Of a stretch of DNA of 64,000 nucleotides, positions 52,590-61,677 are shown in pieces; positions within the stretch are counted from its first letter, which is position 1; every line of letters begins with the position of its first letter. Made by a program: the position numbers and the translations under genes. This DNA comes from Corynebacterium curieae (lineage in GTDB: Bacteria; Actinomycetota; Actinomycetes; Mycobacteriales; Mycobacteriaceae): NCBI RefSeq assembly GCF_027570035.1, contig NZ_JAKMUU010000005.1, positions 62,001 to 126,000 on the forward strand. Reading direction: 5' to 3'. The notes beneath the pieces are model-generated. The model did not search any database. It saw only the letters and a program-made list of their open reading frames with translations, and was not told the origin of the DNA.

Positions 52590-54110
52590 ATGACCCTGTA
52601 TGCAGCCCCGGGAACTGAAGGCTCCATCGTTGACTACCGTGAACGCTATAACAACTACATTGGCGGCCAGTGGGTGGCGCCCGTCGATGGTGAATACATG
52701 GACAACATCAGCCCGGTCAACGGCGAGGCATTCTGCCAGGTAGCTCGCGGCAAAGAATCCGATATTAACCTGGCTATCGACGCCGCGGAAAAGGCCTTCG
52801 AGACCTTCGGTAAAACCAGCCCGGCCGAGCGCGCACTGCTTCTGCACCGCATCGCGGACCGTATCGAGGAAAATTTGGAAAAGATTGCGGTTGCTGAAAC
52901 CTGGGAGAATGGCAAGGCCGTGCGCGAAACGCTTGCCGCCGATATTCCGCTAGCCGTAGACCATTTCCGCTATTTTGCCGGTGCCATTCGTGCCCAAGAG
53001 GGCCGCCTGTCCCAGCTTAACCAGGACACCGTGGCTTACCACTACCATGAGCCGCTCGGCGTAGTAGGCCAGATTATCCCGTGGAACTTCCCTCTGCTTA
53101 TGGCCGCGTGGAAGATCGCGCCAGCATTGGCTGCGGGAAACTGCATTGTTATGAAGCCGGCTGAGCAAACCCCAGCATCCATTCTGCTTCTCATCGATAT
53201 CATCGGCGATCTTCTCCCTGACGGCGTGCTCAATATCGTCAACGGACTGGGCGATGAAGCCGGTGCGGCACTATCGGGCTCAGACCGCATTGCCAAGATT
53301 GCTTTTACCGGCTCTACCCCGGTGGGCAAGATCATCAACAAGGCTGCCGCCGATAAGGTCATCCCCGTCACCCTGGAACTAGGCGGTAAATCGCCGTCTA
53401 TTTTCTTTAAAGACATCATGGATGAAGATGACTCCTACTTGGAAAAGTGTGTGGAGGGCTTTGTCATGTTCGCCCTCAACCAGGGCGAGGTCTGCACGTG
53501 TCCATCCCGTGCGCTGGTGCACGAGGACATCGCGGATAAGTTCTTGGAGCTGGCTATTGAGCGCGTAAAGAAGATTAAGATTGGCCACCCACTGGATACG
53601 GAGACCATGATGGGCGCGCAGGCTTCCCAAGAGCAGATGGACAAAATCAAACAGTACCTGGAGATTGGACCGCAGGAAGGTGCGGAGACCCTCGTTGGCG
53701 GCCACGTTAACAAGGTCGAGGGCCTAGAAAAGGGCTACTACATCGAGCCCACCGTGTTTAAGGGCAATAACGACATGCGCATCTTCCAGGAGGAAATTTT
53801 CGGCCCAGTGCTCTCCGTGGCTACGTTCAAAGACTATGACGAGGCGATTGCAATCGCTAACGCCACCAACTTCGGGCTCGGTGCCGGCGTATGGTCGCGC
53901 AGCCAAAACATCTGCTACCGCGCGGGACGCGATATCCAGGCCGGCCGCGTCTGGGTTAACCACTACCACGACTACCCAGCGCACAGCGCTTTTGGCGGCT
54001 ACAAGGAGTCCGGCCTTGGTCGTGAGAACCACTTGATGATGCTGGGTCACTATCAGGAGACCAAGAATATGTTGGTCTCCTATTCGGATCAGCCGGCCGG
54101 CCTGTTCTAA
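52590..54110 (+). CDS. ald: Acetaldehyde/aldehyde dehydrogenase
   Basis: A 506-residue NAD-dependent ALDH. The cofactor loop [23 protein letters not shown], the general base in [10 protein letters not shown] and the nucleophile Cys in [11 protein letters not shown] are all present. In C. glutamicum, ald lies beside hspR-dnaJ-grpE-dnaK and oxidises acetaldehyde to acetate during ethanol use; the identical neighbourhood supports the same role here. It is a single gene. Confidence 0.92.
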   Translation: MTLYAAPGTEGSIVDYRERYNNYIGGQWVAPVDGEYMDNISPVNGEAFCQVARGKESDINLAIDAAEKAFETFGKTSPAERALLLHRIADRIEENLEKIAVAETWENGKAVRETLAADIPLAVDHFRYFAGAIRAQEGRLSQLNQDTVAYHYHEPLGVVGQIIPWNFPLLMAAWKIAPALAAGNCIVMKPAEQTPASILLLIDIIGDLLPDGVLNIVNGLGDEAGAALSGSDRIAKIAFTGSTPVGKIINKAAADKVIPVTLELGGKSPSIFFKDIMDEDDSYLEKCVEGFVMFALNQGEVCTCPSRALVHEDIADKFLELAIERVKKIKIGHPLDTETMMGAQASQEQMDKIKQYLEIGPQEGAETLVGGHVNKVEGLEKGYYIEPTVFKGNNDMRIFQEEIFGPVLSVATFKDYDEAIAIANATNFGLGAGVWSRSQNICYRAGRDIQAGRVWVNHYHDYPAHSAFGGYKESGLGRENHLMMLGHYQETKNMLVSYSDQPAGLF

Positions 54111-54131
54111 CGGCCTCATCTCCCATTAGGG

Positions 54132-55298
54132 CTAGTGCGCCCGCGCCACCTGGCCTAGGCTGCGCAAGAACCGTGGGTCCTCCCAATAGGTGCCATGATC
54201 GCCGGGAAGGCCATCCGCGCCGGGAAGGGGAGTAGCTCCAAAGGCATCAACGGTGGGATCCGGGCCGTGGATACCTCCTTGTGGTCCCGTTGCGATGGCG
54301 ATCGGATCATTGTCATTCGTGGCCGCCCAGATGCGGCCGTGAAGCTCAGAGGCGTGGTCGGCGCCGGCACCAGGGCTGCCGACGAGCACTATGTCATCGG
54401 CAATCTTCTCCTCCTTAGCGGCGTGCCCGGTAACTACAGAACCATAGGAGTAGCCCACTACGGTGCGCTTTGCCTGCGGGTAGCGCGCGCCGAGGGCACG
54501 TTGAAACCGTGTGAGCTCCTGGCCGGCAGCGCGCGCAGGCTCAGCATGAACCGCACGGGACAAGGAAGATGGCGCTTGGTAGCCCAACCACACCACGGCC
54601 GGCCCGCCGCTTGCTTTGGCTAGGGTGCGGCCACGATCGACTGCCCGCTGCCACGTCTCTGGGTCGGAGGAGTGAACGCCTTCAACAAACGTGGTAATGG
54701 ATGCCGGGGTGGTGCGGAAACCACCTGGGTCCACCATGGCTACGAGCCGTCCATCGCTTGCTTCCACAACCCGCATATCTGGGTTCTCCGCGGCTAGCTG
54801 CGCCACGTGCTCATTAGCTTGGGCGAGGTTGATTTCATGGACAGTGTCCAACGGAAGATCGGAAAAATCCTCGAAACGGGTGGGCGGTTCCACCCCAGCA
54901 GGTGTGCACAGCGCATCGATTTCTTGGGCGCACAACCAATCGAGGGAATCACCGAGTGCGCGCACCTGATTTAACAACAGCCCAGCCGCGCTGGCAGCGA
55001 CCCCGCTGCGCTCATCTACTTGTCCCAGAAATGCAATGATGCGGTCTTCGAGTTCCTCGCGGCGGGCCTGCAGATTGGCGTGCCGCTCGAGCGTGGCGGC
55101 AGCCTGCTCCATTTGCTTTAGTGGCTGGCTAAGCCAATCGGTATACCTAGCTAAATTAGCTCGCGCTGCGGAGCCAGCGGGTCCTCCCAGTGATAGACCG
55201 TGCCAATCCTGGTGGGAATCCAGATATCTTAAGCGCAGTTCAGAACGTTCTGTGCGCAACTGGTTGGCGCCATTTCTTAAGGCCAGAGACAGAGTCAT
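54132..55298 (-). CDS. DUF1023 alpha/beta hydrolase
   Basis: A 388-residue protein. Residues 1-150 are helical with coiled-coil-like segments (LKQMEQAAATLERHANLQARREELEDRII), a layout reminiscent of WXG100/LXG-type N-termini. The DUF1023 alpha/beta hydrolase domain follows: nucleophile in GYSYGSVVTGHAA, then LVGSPGAGADHASEL and a His in GDHGTYW. It shares an ATGA overlap with the small gene upstream. No signal peptide is seen. The substrate is unknown; a type VII-like export route is possible but unproven. Confidence 0.85.
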   Translation of the reverse strand: MTLSLALRNGANQLRTERSELRLRYLDSHQDWHGLSLGGPAGSAARANLARYTDWLSQPLKQMEQAAATLERHANLQARREELEDRIIAFLGQVDERSGVAASAAGLLLNQVRALGDSLDWLCAQEIDALCTPAGVEPPTRFEDFSDLPLDTVHEINLAQANEHVAQLAAENPDMRVVEASDGRLVAMVDPGGFRTTPASITTFVEGVHSSDPETWQRAVDRGRTLAKASGGPAVVWLGYQAPSSLSRAVHAEPARAAGQELTRFQRALGARYPQAKRTVVGYSYGSVVTGHAAKEEKIADDIVLVGSPGAGADHASELHGRIWAATNDNDPIAIATGPQGGIHGPDPTVDAFGATPLPGADGLPGDHGTYWEDPRFLRSLGQVARAH

Positions 55299-55558
55299 CG
55301 CGCCGCTCCCAACTTACGGCCTAGTCCGGAATCCACTCCTGCTGTCGTAGTGAGGAAGCCATCAACCGAGCGCAATTGCTCGGCAGTTGCATCCTCGGTT
55401 GCGGCCACGGTGGAAGACCACGCAGAAAGCGCTCGGTCCAGCGCGGCTGCCGTGCGGCATGCCGTATCGAGCGCGGCCGTCGGCGGTGGCAGTGGGGGAC
55501 GCGAAATGAGGGAGCGGACGTAATCGGGCAGGTGCGTGGGTATTTCTATATAACTCAT
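55295..55558 (-). CDS. Small helical protein coupled to the DUF1023 hydrolase
   Basis: An 87-residue protein with a Pro-rich N-terminal third (SRPPLPPPTAALDTA) and a helical remainder (AALDRALSAWSSTVAATEDATAEQLRSVDGFL). A central SAW segment sits where WXG100 proteins have their turn, but the canonical WxG is absent. The ATGA overlap with the hydrolase gene implies equal production and perhaps a complex. I cannot assign a family. Confidence 0.65.
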   Translation of the reverse strand: MSYIEIPTHLPDYVRSLISRPPLPPPTAALDTACRTAAALDRALSAWSSTVAATEDATAEQLRSVDGFLTTTAGVDSGLGRKLGAAR

Positions 55559-55649
55559 GCCCCTTAGCCTGATGGACCGTTCAGCTTGGCGCTAGGGGTA
55601 GAGACGCAGCCTGTGGATAACTCCGCCCAGCTTCATTATTTTGGGAGGC

Positions 55650-56465
55650 ATGAAGGTAGCAGCAGTGCAATTGACGTCCACCGGCAATGTCGCAGAAAAC
55701 CAGGAGCTGACACTCGAGAAAATTCGAGAGGCCGCCGGAAACGGCGCACGGCTCATCGTGCTGCCGGAGGCTACGTCGCAAAACTTTCGCTCTGGGCGGC
55801 TGGATGAACAGGCTCAAACGCTCGAAGGCTCGTTCGCCACGGCGCTCCGGGAGCTTGCAGAGGACCTTGAGGTTACCGTCGTGGCAGGCATGTTCTGCCC
55901 AGCCGATACCGTGGAACGGGATGGGAAGACCATAAATCGCGTGACCAATACGGCACTCATTGCGGGTCCCGGCGTGCTGGGTGGTTACGACAAGATCCAC
56001 ACCTACGATGCCTTTGACTACCGCGAATCGGATACGGTCTTGGCCGGCGAATCATTGGTGGCCTTTGATGTCGATGACCTCGTAGTAGGCGTGGCTACCT
56101 GCTATGACATCCGCTTTCCAGAGCAGTTCAAGGAGCTTGCCAGCCAGGGTGCGCAGGTTATCGTCGTGCCTACCAGCTGGGCGGACGGTCCCGGAAAGCT
56201 GGAGCAGTGGCGCCTGCTCACGGCCGCGCGTGCATTGGACTCCACCAGCTATATCGTTGCGGCCGGCCAGTCGCGCCCGGGCGGCGATGCGGAGGCGGGG
56301 AATGCTTCTGGCCCGACGGGCATCGGCCATTCCACCATCGTCGATCCGAATGGCGTGCGCGTGGCCGAGGCCGGCTATGAAGATGACATCCTCTATGCCG
56401 AAATTGATCCGAATGAGGTAGCGAAAACCCGCCGCGCCCTGCCGGTTGTGGGCGCTGTGGATTAG
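55650..56465 (+). CDS. Nitrilase-superfamily amidohydrolase
   Basis: A 271-residue carbon-nitrogen hydrolase. The Glu-Lys-Cys triad is seen in VLPEATSQNF, LGGYDKIHTYDAF and VGVATCYDIRFPEQFK. The CYDIRFPE form is typical of the Nit1/Nit2-like branch, which includes omega-amidases and deaminated-glutathione amidases; the substrate is not certain. ATG 55650 is chosen because it gives the usual MKVAAVQLTS; an AT-rich stretch seven bases upstream suggests a leaderless transcript. The 3' end overlaps the convergent gene by 4 bases. Confidence 0.88.
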   Translation: MKVAAVQLTSTGNVAENQELTLEKIREAAGNGARLIVLPEATSQNFRSGRLDEQAQTLEGSFATALRELAEDLEVTVVAGMFCPADTVERDGKTINRVTNTALIAGPGVLGGYDKIHTYDAFDYRESDTVLAGESLVAFDVDDLVVGVATCYDIRFPEQFKELASQGAQVIVVPTSWADGPGKLEQWRLLTAARALDSTSYIVAAGQSRPGGDAEAGNASGPTGIGHSTIVDPNGVRVAEAGYEDDILYAEIDPNEVAKTRRALPVVGAVD

Positions 56466-57631
56466 GATAGTGCCGCGTAGTCTTCCGGCTGCCAGCGTCC
56501 GTCGCGGCCCCAACTAAGGACGTCGATCTGCTGCTTGCCGATGCCCCTTTGAACCAACTTTTCCTCACCTTCCGCGACTTCCTCGGCCGGTCCGACGAGC
56601 AGGAAACGTGGGGGAGTGCCTGTGGATAACTCCACCTCGTTGACTACTACATCGGTCGGTTTCCCGGAGACCACGTAGTCGGCGCCGGGTGCCAATTCGC
56701 GGGCATTGAGCAACCACGGGTCTTTTTCTTCCCGCACGATGCGGCGCACCGGTATGCCAAGTGCTGCCAGGTTCTGCTGAAAGTAGGTGTCGTAGTGTGC
56801 GCCCGGGCTGCCCGCCACGGCAAAGATGCGTGGCACCTGGCGGCTATTCTCCTTCAGCGCGGCGAGCGCCACGCACCGCGCTGTAGCCCAACCGGTGCCA
56901 TAAGCAATAATCACTGATTCGCCCCGCCCTGAGTCTTTGGCGCCGATGCCACCGCTGGGCTGGCCCAGGGTCCACCAATCGCCGGGCTGCGCGTGGGCGA
57001 GGGAGCGAGAAGCCTCGCCTGCAGAGGAGACGTGGAAGATCAGCTGACCGGTCCCGTCGGCAGGCTGCGCGGGGGTTAGCATCCGCCATTGGCCGGGCAG
57101 GTACTGCGTGGTTACGGGAAAGTGCTGGCCTGGCTGATAGGGCACGGCAAGGCCGGCCTCCACGCGGATGACTGCGGTATCGCGGGTGGGGCGGTTTACG
57201 GCTACTACTTGCGCCGAGTAAGCCGGCGCCTCGCCGGCCGAGTCTGCCTCTCGGGCGGCCTTAGCCATCGCCTCGCATACCTGGTGGATGACATCGCGTG
57301 CGAAGTCGTACTGATACTGCGTTAGCGCCAGTACCCGCAGGCCCGCCACGAGGGCGTGTTCAAACTGGGAATAGATTTCGGCCGGGAACCCATGCCGGCG
57401 GTGATCGCGGGCGAGCTGGGTGAGTTTGGCAGAGACGTCGGCAAGCAGGGGCTCCCCCGGCTCCGTGTGCTCAAGCACCCACGCCAGCGCAGGCGCCATG
57501 GAGGTATGGGTATCGCGCATGGACAGGGCAAAAACCTGCCGGGATTCGGGCACCGCGTTAAAGAAATGCTCGTGCACCGCATCGCGGTACTCGTCTGCGT
57601 AGTTTCGAAAATGCTCGCCCAATTCCCACAT
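56462..57631 (-). CDS. Flavohaemoglobin-like protein (type II-like)
   Basis: A 389-residue protein with an N-terminal globin (about 1-125), an FAD-binding reductase domain (about 140-235; YQPGQHFPVTTQY) and an NAD domain (IIAYGTGWATARCVALAAL). The proximal His appears to be in LARDHRRHGF. At the B10 position of Hmp (HFY) this protein reads HFF, so the Tyr used in NO dioxygenation seems replaced by Phe. M. tuberculosis Rv0385, a divergent type II flavohaemoglobin next to clpB, is the likely relative. The role is uncertain: NO defence or another redox task. Confidence 0.82.
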   Translation of the reverse strand: MWELGEHFRNYADEYRDAVHEHFFNAVPESRQVFALSMRDTHTSMAPALAWVLEHTEPGEPLLADVSAKLTQLARDHRRHGFPAEIYSQFEHALVAGLRVLALTQYQYDFARDVIHQVCEAMAKAAREADSAGEAPAYSAQVVAVNRPTRDTAVIRVEAGLAVPYQPGQHFPVTTQYLPGQWRMLTPAQPADGTGQLIFHVSSAGEASRSLAHAQPGDWWTLGQPSGGIGAKDSGRGESVIIAYGTGWATARCVALAALKENSRQVPRIFAVAGSPGAHYDTYFQQNLAALGIPVRRIVREEKDPWLLNARELAPGADYVVSGKPTDVVVNEVELSTGTPPRFLLVGPAEEVAEGEEKLVQRGIGKQQIDVLSWGRDGRWQPEDYAALS

Positions 57632-57677
57632 GCTTGACCATCCTAATGCGCGCCGCAGGCGGATTGGGGCAGCGCCA

Positions 57678-58166
57678 ATGCTGCTAGGGTTAGCAGGGTT
57701 GAAAAGCAACGATCGGATTAGAGTATGGCTCATCCAAGGGGACAGGGAGTACCCAACGTTGGTGCAGATTTGGCGCAGCGCGGTAGACGCCACCCATGAT
57801 TTTCTAGCTGAGGATGACCGCAAAAGCATAGAAGACAACCTCATTCCCCATTACTTTCCCGCGGTAGAACTCTTTGGGGCGGAGCTGGACGGCACGCTCG
57901 TGGGCTTTGTCGGAATAGCCGGAAGAACCGTAGAAATGCTCTTCGTTGCCAACGAGTATCGCGGTCGGGGCATTGGCACTCGGTTGCTGGAGGAGGCGGT
58001 TTCCCGCCATGGCGCGCGCATGGTGGACGTCAATGAACAAAACCTCGGGGCCGTAGGCTTCTATCGCAGCTATGGATTTGTCACTACCGGCCGGGACGAA
58101 ATCGATGCCGATGGCAAGCCCTATCCCACCCTGCACATGCGGTTGGAGCGAGAGCCCCAGTCCTAG
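57678..58166 (+). CDS. GNAT acetyltransferase, YjaB-like
   Basis: A 162-residue GNAT protein. The opening IWRSAVDATHDFLAEDDR, the acetyl-CoA loop ANEYRGRGIGTRLLEEAV, and the end VDVNEQNLGAVGFYRSYGFVTTGRDEIDADGKPYP closely follow E. coli YjaB. The substrate is unknown. The start is uncertain: ATG 57678 or a downstream TTG after AGGG. It is divergent from the flavohaemoglobin gene. Confidence 0.82.
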   Translation: MLLGLAGLKSNDRIRVWLIQGDREYPTLVQIWRSAVDATHDFLAEDDRKSIEDNLIPHYFPAVELFGAELDGTLVGFVGIAGRTVEMLFVANEYRGRGIGTRLLEEAVSRHGARMVDVNEQNLGAVGFYRSYGFVTTGRDEIDADGKPYPTLHMRLEREPQS

Positions 58167-58470
58167 CTCGGGGCCGCGAGGGAGGTATTCGCGGCCCAAC
58201 GTTCATCGAAGCTTGTGTGCGCAAAGTCCCCACTGGGCACGAGCCCGCGGTGGGCGAGCTACTGGGCCGTGGCTAACTCAGCTTGGCCCGCGCTCTAGCG
58301 ATGCTGAGGCTCTAGCGATGTTGAGGCAATGAGCCACGCTTTCCATGGACGGCGGGGGTGAAAACGGGATCGTATGTTGTGGCTCACTTCATGGCAGGTA
58401 TTGTATTGTCTATCCGCCTGCCCTCTAACGGGGGCAGTCTGCCATAACTGCACAGCTAGAAAGGGTCCTC
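58167..58470. other. Intergenic region before gltS with a 17-bp tandem repeat
   Basis: GCTCTAGCGATGCTGAG is followed at once by a copy with one change (58292-58308, 58309-58325). A possible promoter for gltS is TTGTGG (58379), a 16-base spacer, and TATTGT (58401). No gene is supportable in the region. Confidence 0.5.
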
Positions 58471-59844
58471 ATGGAAGATTTTTCCGCATATACGCTCATG
58501 TTGGATGTGGGCTGGATTTCCTTGCTCATGGTCATCGGCAACGTTCTGCGCCACCAGGTGAAGTTCATCTTCCAGGACCTGCTGCTGCCTGCCCCCATTA
58601 CCGCCGGCCTCATCGGCCTTCTGGTTGGTCCGAACGTGCTGGGCTGGATCAATTTCTCCGATAACTTGGGTGATTACACCTCCATCCTCATTGCGGTGGT
58701 CTTTGCCTCCATGGCCTATTCCATGGAAGTCGGCGGAAACATGGGCAAGGGCGCGCGCAATATGTGGGGCTATTCCACCATGATGTTTACCGGCCAGTGG
58801 GGCCTATTCATCGTGCTCGGCCTCTTCCTCTTTGCGCCGCTTTTCGATACCCCGAATTGGTTCGGCATGATGCTGCCCGTCGGCTTTACCGGCGGCTTTG
58901 GTACCGCCGCAGCTGTGGGCGGCGCGCTAGAGGGTGTGGGTGCTGATGCCGCGTCCTCGCTGGGCTTTACCTCCGCTACCGTTGGCACGCTGGCCGCGAT
59001 TGTAGGCGGCGTGATCGCCGGCAACTGGGGAATCCGCAAGGGCAAGGTCTCCCACGTGCCCAAGGAGCTGCCGGAAGAGCTGCGCCGCGGCTATATCAAA
59101 AACATTGATGACCGCCCCTCCCTCGGCCGCGCCACTACTAACCCATCCTCCATTGAGCCGCTAGCACTGCACTTCGGCTTCATCATCTTGACCGTGATGA
59201 CCGCCTATGGCATCAATCAAGGTTTGAGCAGCATCTGGGAGAACGTCTCCGTGCCGCTTTTTGCCATGTCCATGGTGGTGGGCCTTTTCTTCCGCGCACT
59301 CATGAACTTCGTTGGCGCTGAGGACTACCTAGATAAGGACTCCATTTCCTCCATCTCCGGCGCGGCCACGGACTACCTCATTGCCTTCGGTGTGGCTGCC
59401 ATCGTTCCGGCCGCCATTGCTTCTTATTGGCAGGCGCTCCTCCTGCTTTTCATCTTGGGCACCATCTTCTGCATCTTCTTCCTCTTCTGGTTCCCGGCCG
59501 AGTTCTTTGGCGAGCGCTGGATCGAGCGCGGCATCTTTGGCTGGGGCTGGGCCACCGCTACCGTGGCAACCGGCATCGCCATCCTCAAGATCGTGGATCC
59601 CAAACTCAAATCCGGCACCCTGTCTGAATACGGCATGGCCTATATCGGTTTCGGCCCGTTTGAAATCTCGTGGACCATCATCGCGCCTATGGCCGTCATG
59701 TACGGATTCACCGGCCTCTTTGGCGCCATTTCCCTGGCCATTTCCATCGGCGTCTACATTGCGTTCAAGGCCATGCGCTTCATGCCGCCGCGCGGCACCA
59801 TCTTCCAAGAAGGTATCGGCCACGTAGGGCAAAAGCAGGCTTAG
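58471..59844 (+). CDS. gltS: Sodium/glutamate symporter, ESS family
   Basis: A 457-residue membrane protein with about 12 helices in two inverted halves. The family GF(T)GG-type reentrant loop appears as GFTGGFGTAAAVGGALEGVG in the first half. It carries sodium-coupled glutamate uptake in related proteins; the substrate here is inferred. The start has AGAAAGG ten bases upstream. In C. glutamicum a gltS-type gene also lies close to clpB. It ends at a clear terminator. Confidence 0.85.
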   Translation: MEDFSAYTLMLDVGWISLLMVIGNVLRHQVKFIFQDLLLPAPITAGLIGLLVGPNVLGWINFSDNLGDYTSILIAVVFASMAYSMEVGGNMGKGARNMWGYSTMMFTGQWGLFIVLGLFLFAPLFDTPNWFGMMLPVGFTGGFGTAAAVGGALEGVGADAASSLGFTSATVGTLAAIVGGVIAGNWGIRKGKVSHVPKELPEELRRGYIKNIDDRPSLGRATTNPSSIEPLALHFGFIILTVMTAYGINQGLSSIWENVSVPLFAMSMVVGLFFRALMNFVGAEDYLDKDSISSISGAATDYLIAFGVAAIVPAAIASYWQALLLLFILGTIFCIFFLFWFPAEFFGERWIERGIFGWGWATATVATGIAILKIVDPKLKSGTLSEYGMAYIGFGPFEISWTIIAPMAVMYGFTGLFGAISLAISIGVYIAFKAMRFMPPRGTIFQEGIGHVGQKQA

Positions 59845-59872
59845 CCGCGCTTGCCGACGCCCCCCTTGCCAA

Positions 59873-59905
59873 CCCCGCCGCAGAACCTGTGGCGGGGCCT
59901 TTTTG
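59873..59905 (+). terminator. Intrinsic terminator after gltS
   Basis: The stem CCCCGCC / GGCGGGG has inner CAG / CTG pairing and is followed by CCTTTTTG on the plus strand. Confidence 0.88.
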
Positions 59906-60196
59906 TCAAGACTGTGGCTTCTAGATGTGTCTTGACGACCGAAATCTTGACTCCTCGCACCGCTAGATCTTGAGCGCAGGAGCTTAAGATAAAGTCGCCC
60001 AACGTTAAGTGTTCTAAGTGTAATTTTATATAAGCGAATAATGATTGCATCGCGCTTCTGGAATCTCCCCAGCTGTTGCTGCTGTTTACACCTAGAGTTT
60101 CGAGTAATACGAAACGATAATCATTAACGAGTACCGTTTTACCTTAGAATTTGTTATAATTCCAGAGAATCAATCTCTGTCTTGATGAGGAACTAA
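59906..60196 (+). promoter_or_regulatory. AT-rich promoter region of the TetR-like gene
   Basis: A 291-bp stretch clearly richer in A and T than its surroundings. It holds an extended -10 box (TGTTATAAT, 60152-60160) and, 25 bases upstream, a palindrome CG-A-TAAT-C-ATTA-A-CG (60115-60129) of TetR-operator style. A related TAATGATT half occurs near 60040. The start has GAGG seven bases before the ATG. Autoregulation is inferred. Confidence 0.55.
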
Positions 60197-61588
60197 ATGT
60201 ATGAGCTGGATGGCGCTTCCGTGCGAGTAGAAATTTTGGAAGCGGCCTTAGATATCGCTGGGACGCGAGGTGAACCTGCAGTAACTTTGGAGGAAGTTGC
60301 AAAATCCTTGCAGCGCCCGCTCTCGGATATTGAGGAAGAGTTCTCCTCCAGCTCAGAGATCCTTGATGCGATGCCCAATTTTCTGGATTGGCGTTTGACC
60401 AATTACATGGAAAAAGTGGTGGACCGTCTTCCCGAAGGCGCGGGTGCCGCAGAGATTTTGAAGGCCTTGGGTGAAGGGTACTTCTTCTATTGCCAGGAAC
60501 AGCCAGAGCTTTATGGCTATCTCTTTGAGCGATACCCAGCCTTGGACGATGTTCAGGTATGCAATATGGCCAAAGGTACGCATACTGGAATCTCGGGCAC
60601 AGATTTCGTAGTAAATGTGCTGAAGCAACTGGTTCGAGAACAGGGCGCCGTTGTGGGGGAGGATATTGCCCTTGGTGATATCGGCCGCATTGCGCTTGCC
60701 ATCTGGTCAATTATTCACGGCCTTAGCCACCTTAGTACTAAGGGTGTGGTTCGTTTCCAGCATTCGGTCATTCGCATTGCCAACCTGAGGCAGACTGTCC
60801 AGCTGGTGTTGGAAGCGATTATTGATTGGTTTGCCACCAAAGATATTCCAGAGCGTCGGCCAATTATGTATTCCGCGCGCGAGATCGTGGAGCGGGCGAT
60901 GGAACAGTGGGAAGATCGTCCACTCGTTGCCCCTCAGAGCGTTGAGTCCTTGGAGTTTGAAAAGGCCAAGGATCTAATTATTGAAACGGCGCTTCACGTG
61001 GTGGCCCGAGAAGGCGTTAGCCGTTCCTTCTTCAAACAAGTGGCTCAAGAGCTGAATACCACTACGGATTTTCTCAACTCCGTGATCGACAATGACTTCG
61101 CGCTGCGGGAGTACGCCGAAGAGCGAGTAACCCGGGAAATGGCCGAGATGTTTGAAAGGGCAATCGGTTCTTTGCCGGCGGATACCGCCATTGTGGATCG
61201 TCTTCATATCGTGGCCTCTGTATATTTCAATTTTTCGCTCCGCCATACCGAGCGGTTCTGTGCGGTTATCGGCCTGGCTAATGGGTCGATCGTTCCGCAT
61301 AGCGGTGACGGCAGCCCGCATGAAGGCATGACGGAAAATTTTGCCATCATGATGAAGCTTTTGCGCGAATTCATTATGGAGGCAGGAATTCAGCCGACAG
61401 ATCAGCTGGTTTACTTGAGTGCCTTGGCCATGTGGGCGGGTGCTGACGGCGTATCCCATCTGTGTGCTTTGGGAGACTTCAGGGAGTACGGGGATGACCT
61501 GAAGTGGGGTCTCTTCTCCCAAGCGTTGACCTCGTCCTTCTTTGCGGTGGCGCATGGTCTGCAGTTGGTAGACAAAAACCTTCCATAG
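60197..61588 (+). CDS. Tandem two-module TetR-like regulator
   Basis: A 463-residue protein, twice the usual TetR size. Module 1 (about 1-215) starts with a DNA-binding-like region (VRVEILEAALDIAGTRGEPAVTLEEVAKSL) and a helical ligand domain. Module 2 (about 250-463) repeats the plan (AKDLIIETALHVVAREGVSRSFFKQVAQEL) with its own ligand domain (ALAMWAGADGVSHL parallels AIWSIIHGLSHL in module 1). Both helix-turn-helix units look divergent from the consensus. It lies directly upstream of clpB. The ligand and targets are unknown. Confidence 0.85.
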   Translation: MYELDGASVRVEILEAALDIAGTRGEPAVTLEEVAKSLQRPLSDIEEEFSSSSEILDAMPNFLDWRLTNYMEKVVDRLPEGAGAAEILKALGEGYFFYCQEQPELYGYLFERYPALDDVQVCNMAKGTHTGISGTDFVVNVLKQLVREQGAVVGEDIALGDIGRIALAIWSIIHGLSHLSTKGVVRFQHSVIRIANLRQTVQLVLEAIIDWFATKDIPERRPIMYSAREIVERAMEQWEDRPLVAPQSVESLEFEKAKDLIIETALHVVAREGVSRSFFKQVAQELNTTTDFLNSVIDNDFALREYAEERVTREMAEMFERAIGSLPADTAIVDRLHIVASVYFNFSLRHTERFCAVIGLANGSIVPHSGDGSPHEGMTENFAIMMKLLREFIMEAGIQPTDQLVYLSALAMWAGADGVSHLCALGDFREYGDDLKWGLFSQALTSSFFAVAHGLQLVDKNLP

Positions 61589-61609
61589 GTTGAGTGGAAT
61601 AGACTCAAC
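61589..61609. promoter_or_regulatory. HspR operator (HAIR) upstream of clpB
   Basis: GTTGAGT-N7-ACTCAAC is a perfect inverted repeat of the HAIR type, starting at the stop codon of the TetR-like gene and 69 bases before the clpB start. Confidence 0.88.
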
Positions 61610-61677
61610 TTTGGGTGCGTTGTGCTAAGTGAAGCCCTACAGTGGGGTGAATAAAACTTAGAAGGAGCAACGCACAC

